Assembly (NCBI RefSeq): GCF_910591885.1
Contig: NC_063272.1
Coordinates: 7,018,364-7,082,363 of the forward strand
From: Bombus terrestris
Taxonomy: Eukaryota; Arthropoda; Insecta; Hymenoptera; Apidae
Direction: 5' to 3'
DNA: 64,000 nt
In this document: positions 49,901 through 63,232 of the stretch, one piece after another
Layout of the letters: every line of letters starts with the position of its first letter
Position numbering within the stretch: the first letter of the stretch is position 1
The notes under the pieces: generated by a model
Told to the model about the DNA's origin: nothing
Database searches by the model: none
What the model saw: the letters and a program-made list of their open reading frames with translations, nothing else
Program-made: the position numbers and the translations under genes

Positions 49901-51900
49901 AATACAGGCAATAAATCCTCGTACTTATAGCGATATATTATTTATCTAAAATTTCACTGTTTTACTAAATATCGTTTCCTCTATTATAAAACGATTTTCA
50001 GCTTTCTCTCGTGATGCTTCATAATCTTTGTGAATTAAAAAAGAAATAAAATAGCATAAAACGTGAGATTGTTCTTAGAATCAGATATGCTTCGGTGTCA
50101 CGCGCGAATGAAAAGTATCGTAGTTGGAGCAGATTCGCGATGATGCACTTAGAAATGGCAGGAACAATGCGATAGCCCGGTTTGTGTGGTTTTAACGTCG
50201 TGCAGATCGCGTTGCAAGTCTTGCCGTAAGGAACAACCTCAAGCACATTGTTATAAACTAAAACCGTTCCCGATCCCATACATTCTCGTGAATACGAAGA
50301 TTAAAAAATAGAGGACGCGATGATAACAGGATTACCTCTCCCTTTCTCTTCCTCCGCTCATTCTCATGCAAACCCGTTTATGGTCGCCTGTAGGCTACGG
50401 TTCTAGCTGAATATTCTCCGTTTTTCCTAAAGTAGTACGTGTCACGATATTTGACGTGTCTAAAATCTTGACAGCGATAGATTAAGGGGAACGATTGTCA
50501 AAATTTTTAATTTACGAAAGACAGAAGAATCTGAAGAAATAAAATCTTCTCGGCGAAAGAATTTCATTTCTCTGGACAATTATTTGAGAGTTTCGGTTTT
50601 GGTCGTAATTAGAAAGAAGAATTTAGATTGCAAGTATTTTAGGGGAAAGCTTTATTGCAGAAAGTTTTGGTCGAAGAAAAATGTGGAATTCAAACATTGG
50701 ATTAGCAAGCTTTATTCCTGAAAGCTTTAGAAGAAGGATATGGTTTGAATTTGAATATTCAATTTAAAAGCTTTATTTGAATATCCAGTTAAAAAATTGT
50801 ACTCTTGCAAGCCTCGGCCAAAGTGAATGACTTTTATTTAATTATTCAATTTGAAACTTTACTCTTTAAAGCGCTGATGAAAGGAAAACATCTGTACTCG
50901 AATATTTCGTTAAAGTGCTCTAACTGTGGACGGAAATCGGAGACAAAAATTTGTATTAAGACGTTCAATTAAAGAATCTTCATCTTTGGTAACTCTAATC
51001 AAGAAAAGTTGCGCGTTCGAATATTCGCGAGATTAATATTTATATCACAATAATTTAGTTAATAAAATACCAATTGATTTAAAAAATATAAAAAATAAAA
51101 AACCATATCGAAAATGTGAATTCCTATAGCTAAAAGTTAATAAAATATTTCTCTTCGAACTCTTCAAGGCAAAAGAAACTTGAAATTCATATAACATAAT
51201 CATCGATATTAATTAAACGATTCGTCCTTTGGTCAAACTAAGAGCAAATCGTGGAAAAAAGAACAAATGGAAGGAAACTAACAGTTTGATTGGTATACGA
51301 TATTAGGTTTCCAATCGACATAACACGTTTGGAATGTATTAATTGGAATGGAAGGAAGGGATTTAAAAGAGCTCTCCAGCACGAATTTATGAGAGAAGTT
51401 ATTTTTTAATTTAATTCACGCCGCTGGCTCGCTCCCTGGTTGAAGGTTTCGAACGAATGGTAATCAAAATAATTGAAAAGTTACCCGTCGATCTATATTA
51501 TTGCATTTTAATTGCCAAATGGAATACCATGAAAGGATACAAAGCTTCGTGCACGTACATTAGCCTCTATGGCGACTTTACGATGGCAATATTTCGAACC
51601 AGAGTTTCATTAAATTTATTATTTAATTATATCCTACATTGTGGTAATTAAAATTAAAAGCTATAGTTAGATTCATAATTGAATTACGTATAATATAACT
51701 AAAGAACTTCACTACTTATTATAATAGAGATGATCTCTTTCAAATATTTTGAAATTCAAGTATTTGTAAATTTAAATATACAGGCAATCCTTGGATAACA
51801 CGATACTTGTGCAATATAATAAAATGACGATATCATTATTGTATCGACACATAAGTGGTTCACGAAAGTATATCGATATTTACTACAGAAATCATTTATG
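46959..51900. other. Gene-free stretch
   Basis: AT-rich with a GC-richer patch at about 49030-49420 and a degenerate minisatellite at about 50630-51030. The longest open frames (47796-48005, 49368-49769 minus, 50019-50279 minus) show no recognisable family or splice structure. Confidence 0.4.
50630..51030. repeat. Degenerate tandem repeat, period about 60-65 bp
   Basis: A motif of the form gaatattcaattaaa..gctttactcttg..aaagctttggtcgaag recurs with drift. Examples: gaatattcaatttaaaagc near 50753, gaatatccagttaaaaaatt near 50777, attattcaatttgaaac near 50840, gaatatttcgttaaagtgc near 50903 and gacgttcaattaaagaatc near 50963. The copies are diverged and spacing is not strictly regular, so the boundaries are approximate. 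Confidence 0.6.
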
Positions 51901-52116
51901 TATTAGGTTGTCCGAAAAGTTTTTTTCGTTTCATAAGGTGATTATAGATGAGCAACAATTTCTGTTTTATATCATTTTATTGAATTAGGTATGATCCATT
52001 TCGTTCTATTTCTATTTTAATGTCCGTGCATAATTCAATAAACTGATATAAAGCAAAAAATATTGTGCGTCTATTATTTCCTTATAAAACGAAAGAAATT
52101 TTTCGTCAACCTAATA
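51901..52116. mobile_element. Mariner-type MITE (212 bp)
   Basis: 51903-52114 begins TTAGGTTGTCCGAAAAGT and ends in the inverted form ATTTTTCGTCAACCTAA, flanked by TA at 51901-51902 and 52115-52116. Subterminal cgtttcataagg and ccttataaaacg extend the inverted repeat to roughly 40 bp. The interior (ttctgttttatatcatttta, ggtatgatccattt) aligns with the copy at 46743-46956 (ttcttgttttatattatttt, cgtgcgacccattt). It is non-autonomous. Confidence 0.85.
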
Positions 52117-55100
52117 CGTATTGTATAAGAAAAACATTTTTCCAATACGATCACGATAGTCGAATCTCGCTATAGTGCTAATAAAATTTGAAAATATTTG
52201 ATACAGTACACGTTATAGAAGATTTCTGTAGACATTCTCAAGTGAGTCACTGTATTTATCAATGTCATTAAGTTTTGAAATACATATAAAGGCTGAAATA
52301 TCAGAAAGATATGAATTACATAGTAATCTGGATTTAAAATATTATTATATAAATTATTATTTATTATTATTAAAATATTATTATATAAATTTGATACTAA
52401 ATACTTACTAACTTCATACAAACTTCGACTACAAGATGATTACTAAGACTAACCATAGTTGTGTTATAATATTTAGAAAAAGATGCATATGTAGATCTTC
52501 GCGTGTTACTCCGTGTTAGGCTCAATTATTAATTATTGGTTATTACTTGCGTTTGACTTATCTAAAGGAAATCGGATGTTGGATACGATCGATACGTTAT
52601 ATCGTCGATTAATGCGCTTGATTTCCTGTTATTCCGTTTCTTTCTTCGTCGATAGATATGGCCGGCTTGCAGGAAACATTTCACGCTCCGTCGAAGAGAA
52701 CTTTTAATTAAAATGTCAGATTCCGCGATGACTCGATGACAATCGGGATCTCTATTCGACCGGTCAGGTGAAAACGATATCTCGATAATCTGTCTCGATG
52801 CCTGTCCGTAAACTTTCCGTGTTACAAAAGCGATTTCATTCCGTTGGAAAATATCGAGAAACTTTCAGCTTTAGAATATCTCTCTCTCTTACGTTTGTAT
52901 TCCTTTCTTTTTGTTTGTTTCTCTTAAATATACAGGAAATTCTAGAATAATACACTGTTAATTAGTTCGACGTTATATACGGCATAGAAACCATACAAAT
53001 GTGATGATAACGTTCCATCTATTATCATATAACGTTGCCAGTAGCTGAGATTCGTATATACGTAGACTCATCTGTAAATGTTTATTTTAAAAGAGAGAAA
53101 TAGCGTAATGTTTGAAAAAGACATAATTTTACCTCGTTCATTTTCTTAATGCGATTGAGCATTTTACTTTTGCTCGTTAAAATAATTCGATATACTAAGA
53201 AACATCGTAATTTGTAGAAAAATGTTACGAAAAAAACGAAGTATCAAAAAAGCATGAAAATTGGAGGATTAAGAAATTGATTTCTTGGTTGAATGTTAAT
53301 TGAAGCAAACGAAAAGGGAAAAGGAGAAGGCTGAAAAGAATTCAGAAACTTGTACAACACAGGCAATACCAAGAAATCATTCTCACCGACACAGAAGTAA
53401 TCTATAAAGAATCATCCTACAATCAATCAAGAAGACAGCAAAGAAATTCATTTCTTCCTACCATTAATTATTAAACTTCCCCCCTTCCCTCCCCTTAACG
53501 AACGTCGTAAATCAAATGCAATGCGCTCAATCAGACAAAAGAGGAACGGCTGATATCATAAAATCTCCTTCGATAAAACAAGACTTTCTTGTACGTACGT
53601 GACACGAAGAAATCAAAGGAAAAGGAACAGAAAGCGAGAAAAGTGAAAAATCTCTAGCGAGAAATAAAAATTTGGTGACTATGCAGTTTGGCAACTTCTC
53701 CCAATTTCGACTATTTTATCTCTGTTCTTTTTCGATGAGCAAAATTTCACATATTCTCGGATCGCTTCGTTTTATTCAAAACCTTATTAAGAAGGTAATA
53801 AGTCAGATGATAATTTTTTAAACGATGCGAGTAATTTTTGAACAATAAAAATTTCCTTTATTCAATCACAATCCTTCAGAAACTCTAAGATATTACAGTG
53901 AATTGATCTGGAACCATATCGTATATTCACTTATTTTTACAAACGCCCCATTAATGACAAAATAACAATTTTAAAAGAAGATTCCAGTCAAATAGTTAAA
54001 ATTGAGAAAAGTCGATAAAATAGAACCACCTAAAATTGAAAAATGAGAAAGTAACATGGGAAAAAATGACAGATTCGAAGGAGAATTTCTGAAGGATAAA
54101 AAGCGGGTTAAAGGCCACAATCTATACTGTATACACACATACATACGAAGAAGAGTTATGCTTTCTTTTAACGAAGTATAGGCTTAATAAGAACGTTGCA
54201 CTATTAAGTTCTGAGTAAACGAGTTAATCCGACACACCTGTCGAACCGGAAAACATAGCAACGTGCAGCAACATCCGATAGACAGGCTACGTCGAATCCT
54301 TTTAACTTAACGACCTCATAAACCAGCCGTCCGCTTGTTACCGTATCGAGCCTCCACTTTTTTTTTCTCTCTTCATCCTCTTCTTCGTTCCTTCTCTTTT
54401 TATTATCATTTTTCTCCTTCTATTTTTATATCTTCGTAGGGCGTGTAACGGTTGATTACCGAAGGCTCCTGAATCAGAGTTACTTAACGCTAACAACTTT
54501 ATAGTAATATAATTATTAAAGATACGCTAATATGATTAATTCCTATAATTATTACTAAATCTCCGGAGCCTCGGTTAATACGCGTCAAAGGTGTAGAATG
54601 ATTCTTTGGTTTAACATTAGTTAGCCACGGTAGTCATCGCTGATGTATGTTACCAAAATTTTTAGAGCGATTAAAATAAGATACGTTTCATGGACTAAAC
54701 GATTGTTAACAGTGCGAGTGACGCGGTTAACATTGTCGGAGCAAAAATTGCGATAAAAAATACGATATATTTCCCAAAGATTAAATGTTATGGTGTTAGT
54801 ATAATTTCAGTCTATTGCGGTACAAAATATATGAAATTCACCGGTGGCAGTTAAACCGTGTTAAAAAGTAATTGTATTTTCGTTAATGCGAGAAAATAGG
54901 AGAAAGAACGTTATTAAACATCTTTTTTTCTTTTATTGTTCCTTATTTGTATTTAATAAGCGCGTTTTGTATTAAAAATAATATCACCTAAAGTCAAAGG
55001 ATTAAATAGTTGCAATCAACGATGGAACTGAGCTGACATTTATTAAAAGTTCATGTAAGTACACATCAATCTAAGAGAACAGAAGAAAGAGAAAGATTAC

Positions 55101-55799
55101 AAAATATTTTACATTCTTGTTATTTGTTATTCATATTTGGCGAACACGTTTTACGTTAAAAATAGAGTTAGTCATGCAGGATTAAATAATTATGAACGAC
55201 AACATCGTTCGTTGGTAACGAACATGCAAGCGTCCTGTCGACGTAAAATAATTGTTATATTATGATGGACATCGATTGTATAATATGTGGCTCCGCTTTC
55301 AATAGCCAACATACGAGTTCTCGATTATTGAGATCCAATTTCTGACGTTAGAGACATTACAGAATGAAATTGAATTCTCCCAGTTGCCTGGCAGTTGAGT
55401 AACGCGAATTTTAGCATAGTACATTCGCCAAACGATGGCTCGTTATCAAGCATTATGCCTGTAAAATCTATTTCCGCGAAGGCTGAACTATTTACTTCAC
55501 ATATATCATTATAAACTAAAACATTTAATAATAGTATATGTAATAATAACGAATTCAATGATAAATAATATTAAAAATCAATATTCAATTAATACGTTAA
55601 TTCAGAATGTGCAAGAATTATATCGTTTATTCAACTATGTAAATTGAAGCAGATTAATGAACAGCATAATTTTACATGAAATGCAACGCGAATTACAGTA
55701 GATGCGGCATAATTTTACATGAAATACTGTGTACATCTATCATTCTTCCATTTCGACGCAAATTCATCGGAAAATATAACGAACTTCAGTTATTTACAT

Positions 55800-56165
55800 T
55801 ATGAAAGAATGTTAAAATTAATAATAGCAAACTTCAACAACTTACGACTCTGCCTCGAATAGTTGCAAAATGAATGTTACGCAACGTGAAACGTAAAGGA
55901 TGTTAAAATTGATAAATACGAAATTTAACGACTCTCAAGTTATCGAAACAAAATATTTTACACAGGACTTTCAATTTTTCTGCTTTTTCACATCTTTGAA
56001 TTTTTCAATAGTTTTATAACGTCTCTTTCACAATTGTGACAAAAATACACCAATCCCGAAAAGGTAGTACGATCTCGTACAAAACATTAAATAGAAAAAA
56101 TGTTAGAATTAATAATAACGAAATAAAATAAAAGGGATGTCAGAATTAATAATAATAAAATGTAG
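55800..56165. repeat. Diverged recurring motif (atgttaaaattaataat..)
   Basis: Variants of a(t/g)gttaaaattaataataacgaa recur near 55809, 55899, 56099 and 56139, in places followed by an aacttaacgactc-like tail. This looks like an old degenerate tandem or dispersed repeat. Copy number and limits are uncertain. Confidence 0.45.
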
Positions 56166-57619
56166 TAACTCATGAATTATTAAGATCAACAGTTCTACCT
56201 AATTACCTAATTATCTAATTACACGCCCCGTTTCTTCAATTCTTCTCATTTATCGAACCAAATTTCTCACTGACACGATTTTGAACCTTTGACACGATGA
56301 ATAACGAATCGTTATTTCTATCGTACTATTCTCTCTACTAGAAAAGTTGTTTAAAAAAAAAAAAAACCCTCCGAAGAAAATTATTACCGATAATAACGAG
56401 AGCGATAAGGAGAAGATCGTTTGTAGGCGCGTCGATTTGTTGGAAAGCGCGTATATCACGGAATTGAATGTTCCGATTACTGGAATCATCGTCGAGACTT
56501 ATATGTAACCTGTTACGAAAGCGATTACGTCTTTCTCCTTGATACCACACCTCTGTCTACAACATCTCGCGTATTAGGATAAACTGCTGCGATTACGACA
56601 GGTGGAGCCGGTCGTATTTTGCAATTTTCCTGTCGGGTGCAAGAGCGCGCCGAGATGCGGCAAATTACAGCCAACGCTATTTATGACCATCGTACGCACA
56701 TTTTGTTGCATCACGCCACTTCAGACACCTCGAACTGAACCGATACGTGAAGGAACACCAGTGACTCTCATATCTATCGATACTTTTCGTTTATATTAAA
56801 TAATTTATACGTCAAAAATATTTTACGTCATTTGTTCATACGTTGATAGTACGAAGAAATAGAATAAATGCTGGGAGGAGAGTGAAGGAACGAAATGCGA
56901 GCTCTGCGGCGACAAATTTAGGGTACGTGACAAAGAGAGTGTAGAGGATGAGAAAAGGAGAAAGAGGAAAGATTGGGCTGGAGACTTGGTGAGGAAATTG
57001 GAAGAGAAGAAAGAGGAAAGGGCGAAGGGAGAACGGGTCTCTAGTTAAGTGGGTAAATTAGGCAATTAGGTAAAGATTTATGCATTAGATAACAGATAAT
57101 AGGCGTACGTAATAGTTAATGAGTAATTAGATAGATGACAGATAGTAGATAGATAATGGTAAAACAAGGGTAAAATAAGGTTGTACGTGCGAATGGATGG
57201 ACGAGCGTGTAAATGATTAAGTGAGAATACAAGACAATAGGAACAATAATTGTAAATCGAGTTCTTTTATGCCTGGGAGACTGGAAATAAAACTGCATTA
57301 AAAATATTTTATATAATATATTTACACGTAAAAGATGTCTTATACAATTTATTCGTTTCATCTGTTTCTTCTTTTTTTAATTTTTAGTATTTCAGATGCA
57401 ACCTCGACTTGGAAGATTTTTATTATTTGTTTGTACAGTTAAACAGATGTTTGGAGATTCATTAGTCGAGTTTGTGAATGGATGATTAAAATATGTTTCC
57501 GATGAAATTCTGTAGTGGAATATCTATGAATGATCAGTCAGTTTGTTCGTATATTTGGACAAATCGATAGGTTTTTCGCTTTGAGAATATTTTATATTTG
57601 ATTTTCATTAAAAGCCAAA

Positions 57620-58170
57620 TTATTGGATCAGTTCTATCGAGAATAATCCTATTCAATCAATTTCTGAAGTTTTAAACGCTAATTACGTATTCTGGTATTA
57701 AAATTAAAAGATCTAGAAAACATGGAATCGATGAGTTTGTCCGATATATACCAACTTTACCAAAGATAATTATTTGGATATTCTCTGTAAAAGATTAAAT
57801 TTCAATCATCGATTTTAATATTAAGATTAAAAAGTTTTCAAAAAGTGGAGTTCGACCTATATATGGTAGATCGATTCCATCAAGAGTAATCGCTCGATTA
57901 CTCTTTTGAAAAATACATAGTCATATACATATACTGTAGAAAATGGAAATACATCTGTAGAAAAATTACAAAATTTGAATAAAATAAAGTTAATAATATC
58001 AATAATATTAATAGTAATATAATAAAGTTAATAATGTGGATAAATTTCACTTATGATAAATGTTTCATTTCTGAAAACTGAAATGCTAATTATATATTCT
58101 TCGAGATCCTGAAATTAAGAAATTTTCAAAAAGTGAAGTTTATGCATCAGTTCTATACGTTACTGATAAG
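57620..58170. repeat. Diverged long-period repeat
   Basis: Shared phrases recur: atcagttctatcgagaataatc near 57628, gatcgattccatcaagagtaatc near 57867 and catcagttctatacgttactg near 58144. aagttttcaaaaagtgga near 57832 pairs with aaattttcaaaaagtgaag near 58120. The spacing is roughly 240-290 bases. The phrases are ordered alike, which suggests an old duplication. Confidence 0.5.
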
Positions 58171-61100
58171 TTCCCCTAATTCACTCCCAGCTACACGTGA
58201 ACAGTGATGGAAATCAGTGTTAAATATGTGGTTGAACTATCGCAAAGAGAAACAGCTTCCAGAGCTTTTATCGCGACGTCAAGTCATAAACGTCAATTAA
58301 CCGTGATTCTTTCTGTTGAAGAAGAGAAGGTAGCAACGGTCTACATAAGCGCGAAGTATTATTATCCCCTCATCTGTTTCCGATGCTATCTTCATGTTCT
58401 TGTTAATTAACACCTATGCGGCCGCTGATTGTAGCCTCTGGCAGCTCCAAGAACGTATTCATGCGAGGATCTATCGAGAACGCCAACAAAAACTTGAAGA
58501 ACCGTTTATACGTTTATGCATACTTGCATTTTTTGTCACGTTACACAATGATACGGAAAATTTTACAAAAGATTCTTCTTCTTTGATAATAAACTATGGA
58601 AACTACTAAATATATTAAAAATAATAGTATAATTTTTAATATCTTTTGATAAAATGATTGTTTCATATTAATGTAAATATACATTTTACACGTTTTCATA
58701 AATTTATCATAATCTATACAATTTATATAAGTTACGGTAAATTTATAAAAATATTGGAGGATTAACAATTTATATAATACACGAACAAGTTTACTAATTC
58801 ATAGTAGTAAGTAGATTCAGTCAATAGGATTTTAACTAGTCAGACACTGGTCAAGATATTACAATTTTATTTGCATTCTGTCCCTAAGTTTCCTTTCGTT
58901 CTGTCGGAAAGTTCTAAAAATAACGTGGAACCTACAATTTGAAAAAAGAAATAATAGTACGATCCTTGGTCCCCAAGCTGCAGTTTCACCCTTCTCGTGC
59001 TGTTTTTAACAGTAATTTTAAAATTCCTAAATTTTTAAAATTAGTTCAGCTTTCGAAAATTCTATGCTCTAAAATACATGCTATTATCTCTGTACAATTA
59101 TTACCTTAAGAGAATATATAATTACAAAAGACTGTACTTTAAAATACTTGAGCAAATATACCCGGAAATGAGTGAAATAAAGGAAGAGAGGCTATAATTT
59201 TCCAACGCGTTGAGCAACGAGATCAATCTGGAAAACGGAAAGAGAGTTCCAAAGGAGAACGTAAAGCAAAACAGCTGCAGACAGTTGGTAGCTGTGAATA
59301 ACTTCATAACTCTCTCTAAACTAATAATAATCTTAGCTCATTAAACACAAGCTGGAAACTTAATCGCCGAATTCGCCCCGCAAATGTCTGCCCTCACGAT
59401 GCACAAAGCTGGATGCACAAGTTTGCTGGAAACTTTAAATCTCACGTGTTTATCGTATCCTCGGTGTATTCGCCAACCCATCGGAATTGCGTTTTCTATG
59501 GTAAAATAATATATCGAGGAAACACGCGTTATAAAGTTACTAACTTGATTGTACTACGTTGCGTTCGAAGTTGTCTATGACTTGTACGAAATTAATTAAT
59601 TAATTAATTAGTGTTACGAAAACAAAATCTCATCATGTATAACTTCGAAATGTTATTGAAAAAAGTGTTCAACGCAACGTGTATATACATTGCTATATCG
59701 AGTTAATATTTAATTCTCTTATCGATTTCAGTCAGATTATCGTTGAAGAAATTCTTTACTTCGAAGGTGCTCTAAAGTTAAAAATTAAAAATTATAAAGA
59801 CGATAATATCTTATAGATATTATTTTTTTAATATACTTTACATGCAGTTACGTTGCTTTAATATATTTATTATCGACAAAAGTTTCGCGTTGGAAGATAG
59901 TTCTCGATACTTTTTAAAATGTTTCTGAATTGCGTCACGTACGAAGCAAGATTGACAGTATTTCTGAAGAAATTGAATGTAAAAGTTTCAACTAGACAAA
60001 ATAGAAATTAGCTTTCTAAGATCGTAAGCGTCGGTGATTGCGTCATTCGAAAGGCGTAAATTCGTTGTAAATTCGACACGAAGGTGTTAATTTGTATTAA
60101 TTAGAAGTTAGTTGTAAAGAAAAACAATTCGGTGTAGTCCAAATTGAGATGCTTCTCGTAGCCTCGGTCTTCTGCAACCTGCGTTGCAGACGTGTTTCGC
60201 ATAATGATCGAACGAGTCGCGTGCATTCTAACTAATTCGTAATTCCTTCGGTCCATTCTAGTTTCTTTGTGAATTCCTAAATATTTCTGTTAAAAAACTA
60301 ATCAAATATGTTATATTTCATATTCATTTGCTCGATATATAAATTATTCTAAGAGATCTTTTTTCTAATTTCATAATTTTCAATTTGTATATCGTATATA
60401 TTAATGTACACTTACTTCCAGTAGATATAACCAAAATATCGGAATTACCTATTCTTTGCGTCAAAGAAAGAAAGAATAACGCTAAATCAAATCTTACGTC
60501 TGTCTTCAATCCATTATAAAACTATATATCATTTTCCATAGTTTTATAATGCATTTACGATTTTATAATGATTTTATGATTGTCCATCTATTACAAAACT
60601 ACGATAACTTTCACTCGATAGTTGCTTCTTACGCCAAATGAAATATTATATTTTCCTTTGTAAAATAGGACATAAATATAACTAGAAATATGTAAGAAAT
60701 GTGGCTGCCTTTTTATCGCTACAGTCTCCTCGATTGTCGAAAGAATTTATATTAATTTAAAAATTGTTTTCTTTTGTTCGCCACTGTACCTACTGGCTAC
60801 ATTAATATAAGGTGTATCCTATACGTGTAACGATAAATCATTGTCTCGAGATATTCGATCAGCTATAGAAATTCGCCTCTTTGACGAGACCATTTCCACG
60901 CATGATGATTATTTACATCGAAGAGACGGTGGACGAGGAGAAGAAAAACGAAAAGAAAAAGGAAAATGAGAATGGTACTTAACTAAAGAGCGTCTGGAAA
61001 AGTAATTGCAAGGCTCGCAATTGCCAGAGTGAGTGGCGGACAGGGCGAAGACAAATTATCGAGTATTCGCTGTAATTAAACTTAATACTTCAACGTTAAG

Positions 61101-61574
61101 TATGCTATTAACGACGTTGCGTTGCCGCAAAGGCGCAATAGCATAATCCCTACGAGCTTCTCGTACGTTTCACGTACGTAATACAGTTCGCATGGTTTCT
61201 CATCAACCTCGCGATAAGCTTCATAAATTTTTTCCCAGCTGAAAACACCGGCCCAGTCTTCTGCAGCAACGTCTGTTTTAACTGACAACAAATTACGCTA
61301 GAACAATTCCGCTGAATGCTAAAACGTTCTCGTAGTCTTGCAAATCTTTTTTCAGCTTTTGCAAACGGCAATTAAAATTTTTATGCAGTTGTTCTCCTAA
61401 CTGGAGCATGTGTGTGTTATCGTTTATGAGAGGCTGAATATGTTACATCATTTTTAAGGAAAGAATAGGATAGTTGTTCTCTTGTCGCGCGAAAGCAATA
61501 GATCGTACGTTTAAATTGTTTACAGAGAAACCTATCAATGTTGTATTATCATAGTCATGATGTGACATGTGTTA

Positions 61575-61773
61575 AATTTAATACGTTATTAGATATTTTA
61601 TTATGATTAAAATGTAAATTAAGTAATATAATTAAATACATGCTAATACGTAGGTTTCAATTATTACTGTTTGAAATTAATACATTAGTAAATATTCTGT
61701 TTTAATTAAAATGAAAGTTAAGTAGTATAATTAAATACACTGCGATATATAGGTTTTAGATATTACTGTTTGA
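61575..61773. repeat. Two-copy imperfect tandem repeat, about 99 bp each
   Basis: The first unit (about 61575-61674) and the second (about 61675-61773) share the order attaatac..attag(a)tattttgttt..gattaaaatg, gttaagta(a/g)tataattaaatac, taggttt and attactgtttgaa. Identity is roughly 80 percent by eye. Confidence 0.75.
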
Positions 61774-63052
61774 ATTAACCACAGTAGTTTATCTATCAGT
61801 TAAAAAAGTGTTCTAAGAACTAACAAGTTCTTGGAAATTCAAGGATTTTCCAAGATGGAGATGATAAAATCCAATATATATTTTTATTCTATATATTATA
61901 TTTTATTTATATAATATATTGTGTGTCATGTATCAATCTCTCTTGAAATGGATCTCTATCAAGATCTAAATTATTTTTATCCCTGATTTTAATTTAGCGA
62001 ATATTGATGCGATAAAGAAAATTATGTTTTTTAGTATCTGTTCATAATATCATTCGATGGAATAAATCATTCGTATTTTTAGCAATGAAATCATGAAAAT
62101 CTAAGCAGATTTACGTTTCGTTATTTAAAGACCCAAGCGACAAAGCCACGCGTATGGTATTGTGTACACCCCCATTAGTAAGAAAATGGCTAAATACGAC
62201 GTGAAATGTAAGCAACATGAGTTAATGGAAACAAGCAAAAGGAAATATACAGAGCAGAAGGAAACAGTCTGATTTCACAAATCCATGTTGTATGAAACCA
62301 TAGCTGAACACCAGGACTCAGGTGTGCAAACTAGCTCGGATTTTCCCCTCCTTTTCAAATACTTTCAGTACTATTTCAATTTTATTTGAAACCAAGTTTG
62401 AAACCAAGAAATATAGAACTATTACTATAAAACTTCAATCTCCTTCTGTATTTAGCCACCGACGTGAAATAACTAAATAATAATTTGTATTTACAAACTG
62501 TAATTTATTGTCCCGTGCAAACATAAAAGTGTAATACTTATAACAATATCTTAACATTACTTTGACAATCGATATTCAAAATTGTAACACGATTGCACAG
62601 AATCATATTGTAACAAGTGAGAATCCTTGGATCGCTTTCAGTCACTCGCACGGCTAACAATTTTCTCGAATTTTCTCTGAACTCTTCTTCTTCAAATTGA
62701 TCTCTAAAATCGCAATTTCAGCGTTACGTTGTTTTAAACCTAGAAACAATGACTTTAAAATTGTGGAATTCACTCGCTACGCGAACTCTTACAACAGCCT
62801 ACGCTCAATAAAATCTTAAAATCGTAAACTCGAGTTAATCGCAAATTAATTTAAATTAGTCTTGAAGCGAGCGAAATCGAAGAAGACCACAAACGCTGAA
62901 ATCGAAGCTGCAAAAACGAACAAAATCAAACCTGCTCGCTCGTCGCTACACTTTCATATCTGGCAGCCAGCCAGTCAAATTAGCCCCTTTTTCCTTTGCA
63001 GCAACGTTAAACCTGCATTAATGAAACCGTATTCTTGTTCTTTTTTTTCCAG

Positions 63053-63232
63053 AACTCGGAAATATCCCTCTTCGAGACGAACATTCGTTTCATGGGAAGC
63101 CTGTTGGCGTGTTACGCTCTCACCGGGGACGTGATGTTCCGGGATAAGGCGGCTCAGCTTGGCGAACGGATGTTGCCCGCTTTCCAGACGGAAACCGGAA
63201 TTCCTCATTCCCTCATCAATCTCCATACCGGG
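63053..63232 (+). CDS. Internal exon of a class I alpha-1,2-mannosidase (GH47)
   Basis: A strong acceptor (tctttttttttccag) and a gtaagttc donor bound a 180-bp, 60-codon exon that is phase 0 at both ends. It reads NSEISLFETNIRFMGSLLAC, then YALTGDVMFRDKAAQLGERM, then LPAFQTETGIPHSLINLHTG. The F-E-x-N-I-R-F-x-G-x-L-L core and the LPAF-x-T-x-x-GIP segment are characteristic of glycosyl hydrolase family 47, which trims alpha-1,2-mannose from N-glycans in the ER or Golgi. Which member (Golgi mannosidase I, ER mannosidase I or an EDEM-like protein) cannot be decided from one exon. The exon is noticeably richer in G+C than the flanks. Neighbouring exons lie beyond the right edge and possibly far upstream. 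It is unrelated to the ORs and is useful as a synteny anchor. Confidence 0.85.

Larger units (their letters stand above)
52117..63052. other. Gene-free stretch up to the mannosidase exon, possibly intronic
   Basis: Nearly 11 kb without an exon I can defend. It contains diverged repeats (about 55800-56165, 57620-58170), a 2-copy 99-bp tandem repeat at 61575-61773, a Lys/Glu-rich ATG-less open frame at 56863-57048, a small hairpin at 60512-60551, and GC-richer patches near 56580-56760. If the mannosidase gene has a long 5' intron, this would be it, but no upstream mannosidase exon was found. Confidence 0.4.
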
